DNA from: Clostridiales bacterium
Lineage (GTDB): Bacteria; Bacillota; Clostridia; Christensenellales; Borkfalkiaceae
DNA: 64,000 nt
Reading direction: 5' to 3'
Assembly: GCA_015069495.1 (NCBI GenBank)
Contig: SVIN01000002.1
Coordinates: forward strand, 1-64,000
A model generated the notes under the pieces. It ran no database searches, was not told the origin of the DNA, and saw only the letters and a program-made list of their open reading frames with translations. Positions 43,997-52,945 of the stretch are shown here, one piece after another; within the stretch, counting starts at the first letter, position 1; each line of letters starts with the position of its first letter. The position numbers and the translations under genes were made by a program.

Positions 43997-45271
43997 TTAT
44001 TCGTCTTCTTCAAGCGTTTCTACGCGCTTCGAACGCACTTTTAATACTTTCTTTTTCGTGGTTTTTACCACCTTAATTTCCACGTTAGCGAAACGCAACG
44101 TTTCACCAATAGGCGGAATACCGCCGTAGGTTTCCGTTACCCAACCGCCGACCGTGTTCGAGTCGAACTCCTCTTCAGGCTGTTCTACCTCGTACAATTC
44201 GAAGAATTTTTCCAACAAGCATCTGCCGTCTACCCAGTATTCGCCTTCGGAAATTTCACCGAACAACACTTCCTCTTCGTCGTGTTCGTCCCAAATTTCA
44301 CCGACCAATTCTTCCAAAATATCTTCCAAAGTCACAATACCGACCAAACCGCCGTATTCATCCGATACCGCCGCCATGTGGATTTTTTGCTTCTGCAACT
44401 GCTTCAACAATGCGGAAATGCGGGTATATTCGGTGGTGAATGCGATATCCTGCACCAAATGTCCGATTTGCTTTTCACCGTTCAAGTACCCAACGAAGAA
44501 GTCACGTTCGTGCACAACCCCGATAACGTTATCAATCGTGTCTTTATACACAGGCATACGGGAATACCCCGTCTTTTTGAACGCCTCGCAGACTTCTTCC
44601 ATCGTCCACGCTACGTCTACCGCATACACGTTGACGCGGGGCACAAGAATGTCTTCCACCTTCAAATCGTCAAATTCTAACGCGGAGCGTACCAATTCGG
44701 ATTCGTCCTCTTTCAAAGTACCGCTTTCCTCTGCTTCTTCCACGAGGGAAAGCAATTCTTCATCCGTTACCGTTTCATCCTTTTTCAATTTAAAAATTCT
44801 CGCAAGGCCTGCCTTGTAGAAATCGAAAATTTTACTGAACGGCCACAAAATCCAATAGAAAAGCTGCATCAAGGGATAAAACAAGAAACACATTTTTTCA
44901 GGATATACGCTGGCGAAATATTTAGGGGTAATTTCCCCAAAAATCAATACCACCACCGTCAAAACGGCTGTGGAAATCGTCGCAGATAAATCATGATAGT
45001 CGGTGTTTGCCAAAAGTTTCGCAAACAAAATCGTACCCAATGCCGATGCCGTCAAGTTCACGACGTTGTTGCCAACGAGGATTGCCGTAACAAGTTTGTC
45101 ATAAGCCTCGTCCGCAAACCTGTACACCGCTTTCGCGTTTTTCTTACCTTGCGTTACGTGCGTTTTTAATTTGATTGTATTGGCGCACGAATAAGCAGTT
45201 TCCGTTGCAGAGAAAAAGCCCGAAAGCAAAATCAATACAAGAAGTACGATAAATAGGGGTAGGGGTTCCAT
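43997..45271 (-). CDS. CNNM/CorC-type membrane transporter with CBS domains
   Basis: A 424-residue hemolysin-C-like ion transporter. It has four hydrophobic segments (LPLFIVLLVLILLSGFFSATETAY at the start, then VTAILVGNNVVNLTASALGTILFA and LTVVVLIFGEITPKYFAS), the CNNM signature, two CBS domains (about 195-310; VPRVNVYAVDVAWTMEEVCEAFKKTGYSRMPVY) and a CorC_HlyC domain at the end (EYWVDGRCLLEKFFELYEVEQPEEEF). It is likely to move or sense magnesium. I chose the ATG at 45271; the longer frame starts inside the promoter. GGAGG lies 16 bases away, which is long, so initiation may be weak. Confidence 0.87.
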   Translation of the reverse strand: MEPLPLFIVLLVLILLSGFFSATETAYSCANTIKLKTHVTQGKKNAKAVYRFADEAYDKLVTAILVGNNVVNLTASALGTILFAKLLANTDYHDLSATISTAVLTVVVLIFGEITPKYFASVYPEKMCFLFYPLMQLFYWILWPFSKIFDFYKAGLARIFKLKKDETVTDEELLSLVEEAEESGTLKEDESELVRSALEFDDLKVEDILVPRVNVYAVDVAWTMEEVCEAFKKTGYSRMPVYKDTIDNVIGVVHERDFFVGYLNGEKQIGHLVQDIAFTTEYTRISALLKQLQKQKIHMAAVSDEYGGLVGIVTLEDILEELVGEIWDEHDEEEVLFGEISEGEYWVDGRCLLEKFFELYEVEQPEEEFDSNTVGGWVTETYGGIPPIGETLRFANVEIKVVKTTKKKVLKVRSKRVETLEEDE

Positions 45272-45334
45272 AGTAGTTGTTGAATATCCTCCGATAAACG
45301 TTAAAATTTCGCGCGCTATACGCGCACGTAGTAT

Positions 45335-45364
45335 ATTATAATACTTTTTAATACATTTTGTCAA
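45335..45364 (-). promoter_or_regulatory. Sigma-A promoter of the corC-galE-ygjP-lipoprotein operon
   Basis: Minus-strand TTGACA (45364-45359), 18-bp spacer, TATAAT (45340-45335), about 65 bases before the start codon. Confidence 0.8.
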
Positions 45365-45595
45365 GATTCGCGCGCGTGTATTTACATTATTTTTTTGATT
45401 TTTTTCACTTTTTTAACCCAATCCCCCGTTTCGGTTTTTAATTGTTTAAAAATAAAATAGAGAAAAATAACGCATTTTTTACAAAATGGAGGGGGCAGGT
45501 ATGCGTTGAAATGATTTTTTAATCATTTTTATCCCAATTTCTTCCTACTGTTATCGTGTGTTTTTCACTCTTTTTTATCCATTTATAAAAAACAC
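45365..45595. other. AT-rich divergent intergenic stretch
   Basis: No gene. It includes a reversed copy of the dispersed element (GGGGGCAGGTATGCGTTGA, 45491-45509) and long T runs. No SAM riboswitch or T-box is recognisable upstream of metY. Confidence 0.65.
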
Positions 45596-45624
45596 TTGAC
45601 GAAAGCTTTCTTCCGTGGTATACT
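45596..45624 (+). promoter_or_regulatory. Sigma-A promoter of the metY-metA genes
   Basis: TTGACG (45596-45601), 17-bp spacer, TATACT (45619-45624). The leader is about 60 bases with AAGGAG at 45677-45682. It carries a GC-rich inverted repeat but is too short for a typical riboswitch. Confidence 0.8.
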
Positions 45625-45690
45625 TAAGGTGAAATTTTATTTGATAGTGTCGCGCGCACGTATAAAAACGCGCCGCAAGGAGATTTTACC

Positions 45691-46980
45691 ATGGAAAAGT
45701 ATCAACAAAAAATTGAAACCACCTGCGTACAAGGGGGATATACGCCCGGTAACGGCGAACCGCGTCAGGTACCCATCATACAAAGCACAACGTTCAAATA
45801 TGCCACCAGCGAGGATATGGGGAAATTGTTCGATTTGGAAGCAAGCGGTTATTTCTATTCCCGTTTGCAAAACCCTACCTGTGACACCGTCGCGGCGAAA
45901 ATTTGTGCGCTTGAAGGCGGTTCTTCAGCCATGTTGCTTTCCTCTGGCCAAGCGGCGAACTTCTTCGCGGTGTTTAACATCGCAACCGTGGGCGACCACG
46001 TGATTTCCTCATCTTCTATCTATGGCGGCACGTTCAACTTATTCGCTGTGACTATGAAAAAAATGGGGATTGAATTCACCTTCCTTTCCCCCGATTGCAC
46101 GGAAGAAGAACTGAACGCAGCGTTTAGACCCAACACCAAAGCTGTATTTGGCGAAACGATCGCCAACCCCGCTTTAACCGTTTTGGATATTGAAAAATTT
46201 GCAAAAGCGGCGCATGCGCACGGTGTTCCCCTCATCATCGACAACACCTTTGCCACCCCTATTAACTGCCGTCCGTTTGAATTTGGCGCGGACATCGTGA
46301 CCCACTCCACCACCAAATACATGGACGGTCACGGCGTAGCGGTAGGCGGTTGTATTGTGGATTCGGGTAACTTCAACTGGATGGCGAATGCGGAAAAATT
46401 CCCTGGGCTTTGCACCCCCGATGCAAGTTACCATGGCATTACCTATGCGGAAAAATTTGGACAAAGCGGGGCATTTATCACGAAAGCAACCGCGCAGTTG
46501 ATGCGCGATTTTGGCTGTACGCAATCCCCGCAGAGCGCATTTTACCTCAATCTTGGATTGGAAAGCTTGCACGTGCGCATGGAAAGACATTGCTTGAACG
46601 CGCAAAAGATTGCCGAATTTTTGGAAAGCAACGAAAATATCACGTGGGTGAACTATCCTGGTTTGCCCTCGAATAAATATTACGATTTGGCGCAAAAATA
46701 TATGCCGAAAGGTACTTGCGGTGTGGTTAGCTTTGGCGTGAAGGGAGGCAGAACGGCGGCTGAAAAATTTATGAAAGCCCTCAACGTCATCGCCATCGAG
46801 ACGCACGTTGCAGACGCGCGCAGTTGCTGTTTGCACCCCGCAAGCGCAACACACCGTCAAATGAACGACGAAGAACTGATTGCAGCAGGCGTACCGGGCG
46901 ACCTTGTGCGCTTGTCCTGCGGAATTGAAAATTACCAAGACCTCATCGCCGATATCAAGCAGGCGTTGGCTACGTTATAA
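45691..46980 (+). CDS. metY: O-acetylhomoserine sulfhydrylase
   Basis: A 429-residue PLP enzyme making homocysteine from O-acetylhomoserine and sulfide. It starts TCVQGGYTPGNGEPRQVPI, with SSGQAANFF binding PLP phosphate and the PLP Lys in VTHSTTKYMDGHG. NPTLTVLDI-like NPALTVLDIEKFA and the C-terminal SATHRQMNDEELIAAGVPGDLVRLSCGIEN are typical of this family. The gene precedes metA by 9 bases, giving homocysteine synthesis by direct sulfhydrylation. No SAM riboswitch is visible. Confidence 0.92.
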   Translation: MEKYQQKIETTCVQGGYTPGNGEPRQVPIIQSTTFKYATSEDMGKLFDLEASGYFYSRLQNPTCDTVAAKICALEGGSSAMLLSSGQAANFFAVFNIATVGDHVISSSSIYGGTFNLFAVTMKKMGIEFTFLSPDCTEEELNAAFRPNTKAVFGETIANPALTVLDIEKFAKAAHAHGVPLIIDNTFATPINCRPFEFGADIVTHSTTKYMDGHGVAVGGCIVDSGNFNWMANAEKFPGLCTPDASYHGITYAEKFGQSGAFITKATAQLMRDFGCTQSPQSAFYLNLGLESLHVRMERHCLNAQKIAEFLESNENITWVNYPGLPSNKYYDLAQKYMPKGTCGVVSFGVKGGRTAAEKFMKALNVIAIETHVADARSCCLHPASATHRQMNDEELIAAGVPGDLVRLSCGIENYQDLIADIKQALATL

Positions 46981-46989
46981 AGGTGAAAT

Positions 46990-47916
46990 ATGCCCATTAA
47001 AATTCCCAACAACTTACCCGCTGTAAAAACCTTAGAAGGTGAAAATATTTTCGTCATGACGGAAACCCGCGCCATCACGCAGGATATCCGTCCTTTGCGT
47101 ATCTTGATCGTCAATTTAATGCCTAAAAAAATTGAAACGGAAACGCAGTTTGCCCGCCTTTTGGGAAATTCCCCTTTGCAGGTGGAAATGGAACTTATTC
47201 ACACCAAATCCCACCAATCGAAGAACGTTGCGGAAGACCACTTATTGGCGTTTTACAAGACCTTTGACGACGTCAAAGACCAAAAATTCGACGGTATGAT
47301 TATCACGGGCGCGCCCGTAGAACATCTCCCCTTTGAAGACGTGGAGTATTGGCAGGAACTCTGCGAGATTATGGAGTGGAGCAGAACCCACGTGCATAGC
47401 ACTTTCCACGTTTGTTGGGGGGCACAAGCGGGGCTTTACTACCATTACGGCATACAAAAACAAGAAGTCCCCGCCAAAATGTTTGGTGTATTCCCGCACA
47501 CGGTGGAATATAAGCAATCGATTTTATTCCGCGGATTTGACGATACGTTTATGGTACCCCAATCCAGACACACCACCGTTGCACGCGAAGATATCGAACG
47601 CGTGAAGGAATTAAAAATCCTCGCCTCATCTGAAAAAACGGGCGTTTACGCCGTTTCCACCAAGAATGGCAGACAAATTTTTATCACGGGGCATTCGGAA
47701 TATGATGCGGACACGTTGAAAAACGAATACCTGCGCGATTTATCGCAAGGCAAACCCATTGAAATCCCTGAAAATTATTTTCCGAACGATGACCCGTCTC
47801 AGCCCCCGTTGGTGTCTTGGCGCGGGCATGCGCATTTGTTATTTTCCAATTGGCTGAACTACTTCGTATACCAAAGCACCCCTTATGATATTGAACAAGT
47901 AGAAACGGAAAAATAA
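46990..47916 (+). CDS. metA: Homoserine O-acyltransferase, MetA family
   Basis: A 308-residue enzyme that activates homoserine. The start [23 protein letters not shown], then [31 protein letters not shown], the Cys nucleophile in [18 protein letters not shown] and the His/Glu pair in [13 protein letters not shown] (near 235) are conserved. Most Bacillota MetA enzymes use acetyl-CoA, which fits the neighbouring O-acetylhomoserine sulfhydrylase; the name succinyltransferase is often misapplied. Translation probably follows metY; the stop and start are close. Confidence 0.93.
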   Translation: MPIKIPNNLPAVKTLEGENIFVMTETRAITQDIRPLRILIVNLMPKKIETETQFARLLGNSPLQVEMELIHTKSHQSKNVAEDHLLAFYKTFDDVKDQKFDGMIITGAPVEHLPFEDVEYWQELCEIMEWSRTHVHSTFHVCWGAQAGLYYHYGIQKQEVPAKMFGVFPHTVEYKQSILFRGFDDTFMVPQSRHTTVAREDIERVKELKILASSEKTGVYAVSTKNGRQIFITGHSEYDADTLKNEYLRDLSQGKPIEIPENYFPNDDPSQPPLVSWRGHAHLLFSNWLNYFVYQSTPYDIEQVETEK

Positions 47917-47918
47917 AG

Positions 47919-47940
47919 CTCAACGCATACATGGTATGCC
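47919..47940. repeat. Dispersed GTAC-palindrome element, copy before serpin gene
   Basis: TCAACGCATACATGGTATGC between metA and the serpin gene, directly before its ribosome site AAGGAGG. It is identical over 20 bases to the copy at 36631. Confidence 0.75.
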
Positions 47941-47957
47941 CAAAAGGAGGAAAATAT

Positions 47958-49211
47958 ATGAAAAAATGGTTACCCTTAACCCTTTCCGCACTCACCCTTG
48001 TATCGGCTTGCGGTTGTTTCCGAGAAAAGAAAGTCACTGCGGAAGAACTGTCTAAAGAGTATACCCAAAGCAATGTGGAAGCGGGGATAGATTTTTCAGT
48101 TTTCAAAAATCAGCTCACTGATTTCTACCTCAACTTCTTCCAAAAAACGGTGGAGAAAAATGAACAAAATCAGTTGTTTTCCCCTCTCTCCGCCGCCCTT
48201 TGCCTTGCCCTTGTCAACAACGGTGCAAACGGCAATACGCGCGCACAATTGGAAGACTTATTCGGTATAGAAACCGATATGTTAAACCGCGCTTTGTATG
48301 CGTATACCGCATCTTTGTACAGCGGTGAAGATTGCAAATTAAACCTTGCCAACTCGATTTGGATGAAGGACGAAGCGTTGAACGTCAAGCCCGAATTTTT
48401 ACAAGCAAACGCTGATTGGTATAATGCGCAGGCATATGCCGCCCCCTTTGACCAAACCACGCTGAACGATATCAACAACTGGTGCTACAACAAAACTTCG
48501 GGGAAAATTGATAAAATCCTCAATGAAATCCCCCCGCTTGCCGTTATGTATCTTATCAATGCGGTGGATTTTGACGCGAAGTGGCTGACCGCCTACGAAC
48601 GAGAAGATATCGAAAAAGGCGAATTCTACAATTATAACGGTGAAACCAGCGAAGTAACCATGCTCCATTCGGAAGAAAATCGTTATTTTATCGATGAAAA
48701 CTCGGTCGGTTTTACCAAGGCGTATAAGAATAACAAATATCATTTTATGGCTCTGTTACCCAATGAGGGCGTGGATATTTACGAATATATCGACAGCTTG
48801 GATGGTGAAAAATGGGCAAAATTGTGGGAGAGCGCCGACCCGAGAAATGAGAATTATGGATATCGTGAAGTACATGCGCGTATCCCTGAATTTAAATATG
48901 AAACCGAGTTATCTTTAAAAGAAATTTTACAAGAACTCGGTGTGACGGATATGTTTGCGCCCGACTGCGCAGATTTTTCAGGGATTGACGAAACGCAAAC
49001 ATTGTACTGCGACGCAGTCAAGCAAAAGGCAATGATTGAGTTAGACCGTAACGGAACGAAAGCAGCAGCGCTGACTTGGGCGGGAATGAACTGCATGTCC
49101 GCAGCCCCTGCAGAACCTTTGTATATCACCTTGGACAGACCATTTGTATATGCCATCATTGACAACGAACATCATATGCCCATCTTTATCGGAGCAGTAA
49201 CCACTCTTTAA
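47958..49211 (+). CDS. Lipoprotein serpin (serine-protease inhibitor)
   Basis: A 417-residue serpin. The signal ends in a lipobox TLVSACGC (Cys at about 16), so it is anchored on the outer face of the membrane. Serpin hallmarks are NLANSIWMKDEALNV, VMYLINAVDFDAKW, YHFMALLPNEGVDI and the C-terminal RPFVYAIIDNEHHMPIFIG. The hinge NGTKAAAL has Gly at P15, Thr at P14 and small residues after it, as in inhibitory serpins; P17 is Arg where Glu is common. By distance to the C-terminus the P1-P1' bond is Met380-Ser381 in MNCMSAA, as in alpha-1-antitrypsin. ATG at 47958 follows AAGGAGG. Confidence 0.9.
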   Translation: MKKWLPLTLSALTLVSACGCFREKKVTAEELSKEYTQSNVEAGIDFSVFKNQLTDFYLNFFQKTVEKNEQNQLFSPLSAALCLALVNNGANGNTRAQLEDLFGIETDMLNRALYAYTASLYSGEDCKLNLANSIWMKDEALNVKPEFLQANADWYNAQAYAAPFDQTTLNDINNWCYNKTSGKIDKILNEIPPLAVMYLINAVDFDAKWLTAYEREDIEKGEFYNYNGETSEVTMLHSEENRYFIDENSVGFTKAYKNNKYHFMALLPNEGVDIYEYIDSLDGEKWAKLWESADPRNENYGYREVHARIPEFKYETELSLKEILQELGVTDMFAPDCADFSGIDETQTLYCDAVKQKAMIELDRNGTKAAALTWAGMNCMSAAPAEPLYITLDRPFVYAIIDNEHHMPIFIGAVTTL

Positions 49212-49218
49212 AACATGA

Positions 49219-49252
49219 AAAAAGGAACGGCATTTACCGTTCCTTTATTTTA
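49219..49252. terminator. Terminator between serpin and tcdA genes
   Basis: AAAGGAACGG (49221-49230) and CCGTTCCTTT (49237-49246), 10-bp stem, A and T tracts on either side. It serves both convergent genes. Confidence 0.88.
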
Positions 49253-49940
49253 CCAAATCTTTAATGACTTCACCTGCGATCATCAAACCAACCACCGAAG
49301 GCACGAAAGAAATACTGCCAGGGATCGGCTTCCCGCTCTCCTCGTCTACCAAAGGCGAGGGCAGAGGTTCTTCCTTAGAATAGACCACTTTGAGGTGTTC
49401 TATCCCTCGTTTTTTCAATTCACGGCGCATCACGCGCGCCAACGGACATACGCTGGTTTTGGTGATATCCGCCACCTCAAACGCGGTCGCGTCCAACTTA
49501 TTTCCCGCACCCATGGATGAGATGACGGGAACTTTTGCCCACTTTGCTTGTTCAATCAGCGCAAGTTTTCCGCTGACCGTATCAATGGCATCCACCACGT
49601 AATCGTACTGCGTAAAGTCGAACCTCTCCGCTGTTTCAGGCAGGTAAAATACGTTGTGTACGCGCACGCAAATATCGGGGTTGATATCCTTGGCACGCTC
49701 TGCCGCGGCCTCGGTTTTTAAGCGTCCTACAGTGGAATGCAGGGCGATAATCTGACGGTTGATATTGGATACGCTGACCGTATCTTTGTCAATCAAATCG
49801 AGCGAGCCAACGCCTGCACGTGCCAAAGCTTCTACCACGTAACCGCCCACGCCGCCAACGCCAAACACCGCAACCCGCGATTTTTTCAGTTTTTCTACGC
49901 CCGCTTCGCCAAGCAATAAGGCTGTCCTTGAAAATTGCAT
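49245..49940 (-). CDS. tcdA: TcdA-like E1 family protein (tRNA ct6A dehydratase type)
   Basis: A 231-residue ThiF/MoeB-like ATP-binding protein of the YgdL/CsdL family, which cyclises N6-threonylcarbamoyladenosine of tRNA A37. The nucleotide site is VAVFGVGGVGGYVVEAL; INRQIIALHSTVGRLKTEAA and VVDAIDTVSGKLALIEQA follow. GAGNKLDATAFEVADITKTSVCPLARVMRRELKK is a TcdA feature. No sulfur partner gene is adjacent, as is usual for TcdA. Confidence 0.9.
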   Translation of the reverse strand: MQFSRTALLLGEAGVEKLKKSRVAVFGVGGVGGYVVEALARAGVGSLDLIDKDTVSVSNINRQIIALHSTVGRLKTEAAAERAKDINPDICVRVHNVFYLPETAERFDFTQYDYVVDAIDTVSGKLALIEQAKWAKVPVISSMGAGNKLDATAFEVADITKTSVCPLARVMRRELKKRGIEHLKVVYSKEEPLPSPLVDEESGKPIPGSISFVPSVVGLMIAGEVIKDLVK

Positions 49941-49963
49941 ATTTCTTCCCTCTTTATAAAGTG

Positions 49964-49994
49964 AAAAACCGCCGCCGAAGTTTCGGCGGCGGTT
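49964..49994 (-). terminator. Terminator of the pfl operon
   Basis: On the minus strand CCGCCGCCGAA and TTCGGCGGCGG (49969-49992) form a GC-rich stem followed by TTTTTC. It lies 38 bases past the glycyl-radical domain gene. Confidence 0.9.
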
Positions 49995-50031
49995 GTCATT
50001 TTACGTGATCATCCAATCACCAAACGCCGAA

Positions 50032-50265
50032 TTACATGGATTCGTGAATGGTTCTGGAAATAACGTCATCCTGCTGTTCTTTCGTGAGTTTGATGAAGTT
50101 TACCGCATAACCGGATACACGAATGGTGAGCTGAGGATACTTTTCGGGATGCGCTTGCGCGTCCAGAAGAGTTTCACGGTCAAATACGTTTACGTTCAAA
50201 TGGAAACCATTGTCGCCAACGTAACCGTCTAACATGTTTACCAAATTATCTACTCTGTTCGACAT
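50032..50265 (-). CDS. Separate glycyl-radical domain of pyruvate formate-lyase
   Basis: A 77-residue protein corresponding to the C-terminal 70-75 residues of Pfl[20 protein letters not shown], then [18 protein letters not shown] with the radical glycine at G52, ending [17 protein letters not shown]. The ATG at 50265 has AAGGAG 8 bases upstream; the longer frame from 50316 is not needed. It is much shorter than GrcA/YfiD (about 127 residues) and has no extra N-terminal domain. The neighbouring PflB core stops exactly where this domain would begin, so this is probably an obligate second subunit. That it must assemble with the core is inference. Confidence 0.92.
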   Translation of the reverse strand: MSNRVDNLVNMLDGYVGDNGFHLNVNVFDRETLLDAQAHPEKYPQLTIRVSGYAVNFIKLTKEQQDDVISRTIHESM

Positions 50266-50309
50266 AATATTATCTCCTTTATTAATATATTGTTTTTTAC
50301 CCAAATTAT

Positions 50310-50335
50310 GTGTCAAGCGCTTTTCCGCGCTACAC
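50310..50335 (-). promoter_or_regulatory. Intergenic hairpin between the two PFL genes
   Basis: On the minus strand GTGTAGCGC, GGAAAA loop and GCGCTTGACAC form a stem with a two-base bulge. It is not followed by a T run, so it is more likely to mark an mRNA end or processing site that sets the ratio of the two subunits. TTGACA at its end could also act as a weak internal promoter. Confidence 0.5.
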
Positions 50336-50349
50336 GGATAGGGTGAAGC

Positions 50350-52383
50350 TTAGTCCTCTTTACCGAGGGAGCTAGGCGTGATGGAGAAGGTATTGGAAAT
50401 ACCGTCTCTGGAATATTCGTAAGGCAATTTTGCAACCGATTCAAGGGATGCCAAAGCGCCGTTGGAATCTCTGCCGTGCATGGGGTTCGCACCGGGTGCA
50501 AGAGGAGTACCTGCTCTTCTGCCGTCGGGCGTGTTACCCGTCTTCTTACCGTATACAACGTTCGACGTAATCGTAAGGATGGACGTCGTAGGAACGGATT
50601 CACGATAGGTGTAGTGGCTCTTAACCTGCTTCATGAAGGTCTTCAATACCCATACTGCCAATTCGTCCGCTCTGTCATCGTTGTTACCATACTTAGGATA
50701 GTCGCCTTCGATGCGGAAGTCTACCACGATACCGTCTTCGTTACGGATGGGGTATACTTTAGCGTATTTGATTGCCGACAACGAGTCAGCCGTACAGGAA
50801 AGACCTGCGATACCCGTTGCGAAGAAACGACGTACGTTGGTATCGTGCAAGGACATTTCCAATGCTTCGTAGCTGTATTTATCGTGCATGTAGTGGATGA
50901 GGTTCAACGTATTTACGTAGAGGTCAGCAAGCCACTTCATCATGTTTTCGAACTTAGCGCATACTTCGTCGAAATCCAACGCTTCGTCGCCGTAGATGGG
51001 CACGAATTCGGGGGATACCTGCATGGGTTTGCCCGTCTTCTTATCTTTCATCAATTCGTCTTTACCGCCGTTGATTGCGTAAAGCAAGCACTTTGCAAGG
51101 TTTGCTCTTGCGCCGAAGAACTGCATGTCTTTACCAACGCGCATACAGCTTACACAGCAAGCGATTGCGTAGTCGTCACCCATTTCAGGACGCATCAAAT
51201 CGTCGCTTTCGTACTGAATGGAAGAGGTACGGATGGAAATTTCCGCGCAGTATCTCTTGAATGCCAAAGGCAATCTCTTCGACCACAAAACGGTAAGGTT
51301 GGGTTCGGGAGCGGGACCAAGGTTGTCCAAGGTGTGAAGGATACGGAAAGCAGTTTTCGTAACCAACGTTCTGCCGTCAACGCCCATACCGCCGATTGCT
51401 TCGGTTACCCAGGTAGGGTCGCCCGAGAAGAGTTCGTTGTATTCTTTCGTTCTCATGAACTTCACGATACGAAGTTTCATAACGAAATGGTCGATAAATT
51501 CTTGTGCTTGCGTTTCGGTAATCAAGCCCTTTGCAAGATCACGTTCGATATAGATATCGAGGAAGGTGGTATTTCTACCGATGGACATAGCCGCACCGTT
51601 TTGGTCCTTAACTGCGCCAAGGTAACCAAAGTACAATGCTTGGATTGCTTCCTGAGCCGTTTCAGCGGGTCTGGAAATATCGCAACCGTAAGCCGCTGCC
51701 ATTGCCTTCAAGCCCTTCAAAGCCTTAATTTGTTCAGCAACTTCTTCGCGGTTTCTGATCTTTTCAGGGGTCATGTCGCCGCTCATTGCAAGCTTGTCTT
51801 CTTCTTTCTTTTGAATGAGGTAATCTACACCGTAAAGTGCAACACGACGATAGTCGCCGATGATTCTGCCGCGGCCGTAAGCATCGGGCAAACCAGTCAA
51901 AATGTGTGCGGAACGAGCCGCTCTCATTTCGGGCGTGTATGCATCGAATACACCTTCGTTGTGCGTTTTACGATACTTCGTAAAGATTTCCTTTACTTGA
52001 GGATCGATTTGGTAGCCGTACATTTCCAAAGCGCCTTCGGACATACGAATACCGCCGAAAGGCTGCAACGAACGTTTGAAAGGTTCGTCCGTCTGTACAC
52101 CTACGATTTTTTCAAGGTCTTTATCCAAATAACCTGCGCCATGCGAGGTCAACGTGGAAACGATCTTCGTGTCAGCGTTCAAAACGCCGCCTGCTTCGCG
52201 TTCTTTTTTGGTCAAATCGCAAACGATATCCCACAATTTTTTCGTAGCTTCCGTTGCGGGAGCAAGGAACGTTGCGTCGCCTTCATACGGCGTGTAGTTG
52301 TGCTGGATGAAATCGCGCACGTCTACTTCGTCGTCGCACCATTTACCGGGAATAAATCCTTCCCAACCTTTGTATTGCATCAT
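50350..52383 (-). CDS. pflB: Pyruvate formate-lyase core lacking the glycyl-radical domain
   Basis: A 677-residue protein covering the whole catalytic barrel of PflB, which converts pyruvate and CoA to acetyl-CoA and formate. It starts [33 protein letters not shown]-like after GGAG. The catalytic cysteines are C409-C410 in [15 protein letters not shown]; an extra Cys413 replaces the usual Pro. Other features are [20 protein letters not shown] and, at the end, [17 protein letters not shown]. The normal enzyme (about 750 residues) continues into a domain with the radical glycine. Here a stop codon follows and that domain is the next gene, so the protein alone cannot carry the radical. Confidence 0.95.
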   Translation of the reverse strand: MMQYKGWEGFIPGKWCDDEVDVRDFIQHNYTPYEGDATFLAPATEATKKLWDIVCDLTKKEREAGGVLNADTKIVSTLTSHGAGYLDKDLEKIVGVQTDEPFKRSLQPFGGIRMSEGALEMYGYQIDPQVKEIFTKYRKTHNEGVFDAYTPEMRAARSAHILTGLPDAYGRGRIIGDYRRVALYGVDYLIQKKEEDKLAMSGDMTPEKIRNREEVAEQIKALKGLKAMAAAYGCDISRPAETAQEAIQALYFGYLGAVKDQNGAAMSIGRNTTFLDIYIERDLAKGLITETQAQEFIDHFVMKLRIVKFMRTKEYNELFSGDPTWVTEAIGGMGVDGRTLVTKTAFRILHTLDNLGPAPEPNLTVLWSKRLPLAFKRYCAEISIRTSSIQYESDDLMRPEMGDDYAIACCVSCMRVGKDMQFFGARANLAKCLLYAINGGKDELMKDKKTGKPMQVSPEFVPIYGDEALDFDEVCAKFENMMKWLADLYVNTLNLIHYMHDKYSYEALEMSLHDTNVRRFFATGIAGLSCTADSLSAIKYAKVYPIRNEDGIVVDFRIEGDYPKYGNNDDRADELAVWVLKTFMKQVKSHYTYRESVPTTSILTITSNVVYGKKTGNTPDGRRAGTPLAPGANPMHGRDSNGALASLESVAKLPYEYSRDGISNTFSITPSSLGKED

Positions 52384-52493
52384 ATCAGTTACTCCTAATA
52401 AAATAAATTTTTCTATATTTAATGCTCGTCCGTTTTTTCGATTCTCACCGTCAAGCGAGCGGGCTTGTTTTCGTTGTGAAATTTGAAGAGGAT

Positions 52494-52817
52494 TTAACGG
52501 TTTGCTTTTCTTTCCTCAATTTTGGCGTCTATCCAAAGTTCAAGGATTTCTTCGGGTTGGAACCCCGCGCAACGCGCAAAGATTTCACCGTCTTCCACCA
52601 AAAGAATGGTAGGAACCTTTTCCACTTCCCACGCTTCCATCAGCGCAAGCGTCGAATAATCCGCTTCTACGTGCACCAAGCGCACGTCCTTTCTTGCCGT
52701 ACAGATATCTTTTAAAATGGGCATCAGCGTCAAGCAGTTGGCGCAGGATTCCCCGCTGATTTCTACACAGCAAAGACCTTTTAATTCTTCTTTATAATTA
52801 TTTTCTGTAATTGCCAT
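52494..52817 (-). CDS. Thioredoxin-like protein in the pfl operon
   Basis: A 107-residue thioredoxin-fold protein. The redox motif is SCANC (C25 and C28), preceded by a further Cys pair at 16-17. The cis-Pro is in [14 protein letters not shown] near residue 72. The ATG at 52817 ([12 protein letters not shown]) follows AGGAG; the longer frame from 52913 runs through AT-rich DNA and is rejected. It lies between the activase and PflB-core genes. A role in reducing PFL cysteines or handling its subunits is plausible, not shown. Confidence 0.85.
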   Translation of the reverse strand: MAITENNYKEELKGLCCVEISGESCANCLTLMPILKDICTARKDVRLVHVEADYSTLALMEAWEVEKVPTILLVEDGEIFARCAGFQPEEILELWIDAKIEERKANR

Positions 52818-52945
52818 TTGTTTTATATCTCCTAAGTATGGGATATATTTATGTTTATGTTGCCGTTTCTGACAGTCTTCATTACTTGATTTTTTACCCA
52901 AGAAAAAACGCAAGTTTGACGAAGTATTACGAAGTATATCCGCGT

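Noticed and set aside
45365-45690. SAM riboswitch upstream of metY
   Set aside because: The leader after the promoter is about 60 bases and lacks S-box features.
50032-50265. Stand-alone GrcA/YfiD repair protein
   Set aside because: GrcA is longer and coexists with a full PflB; here the adjacent PflB lacks this domain entirely, so a split enzyme is the simpler reading.
50266-50349. A sequencing frameshift that broke an intact PflB
   Set aside because: The gap is 84 bases of non-coding sequence with a hairpin and a ribosome site, which a base-call error would not create.
50476-52398. A 640-residue plus-strand open frame opposite the PFL core
   Set aside because: It is a shadow of pflB produced by codon bias; it has no ribosome site and no recognisable domain.
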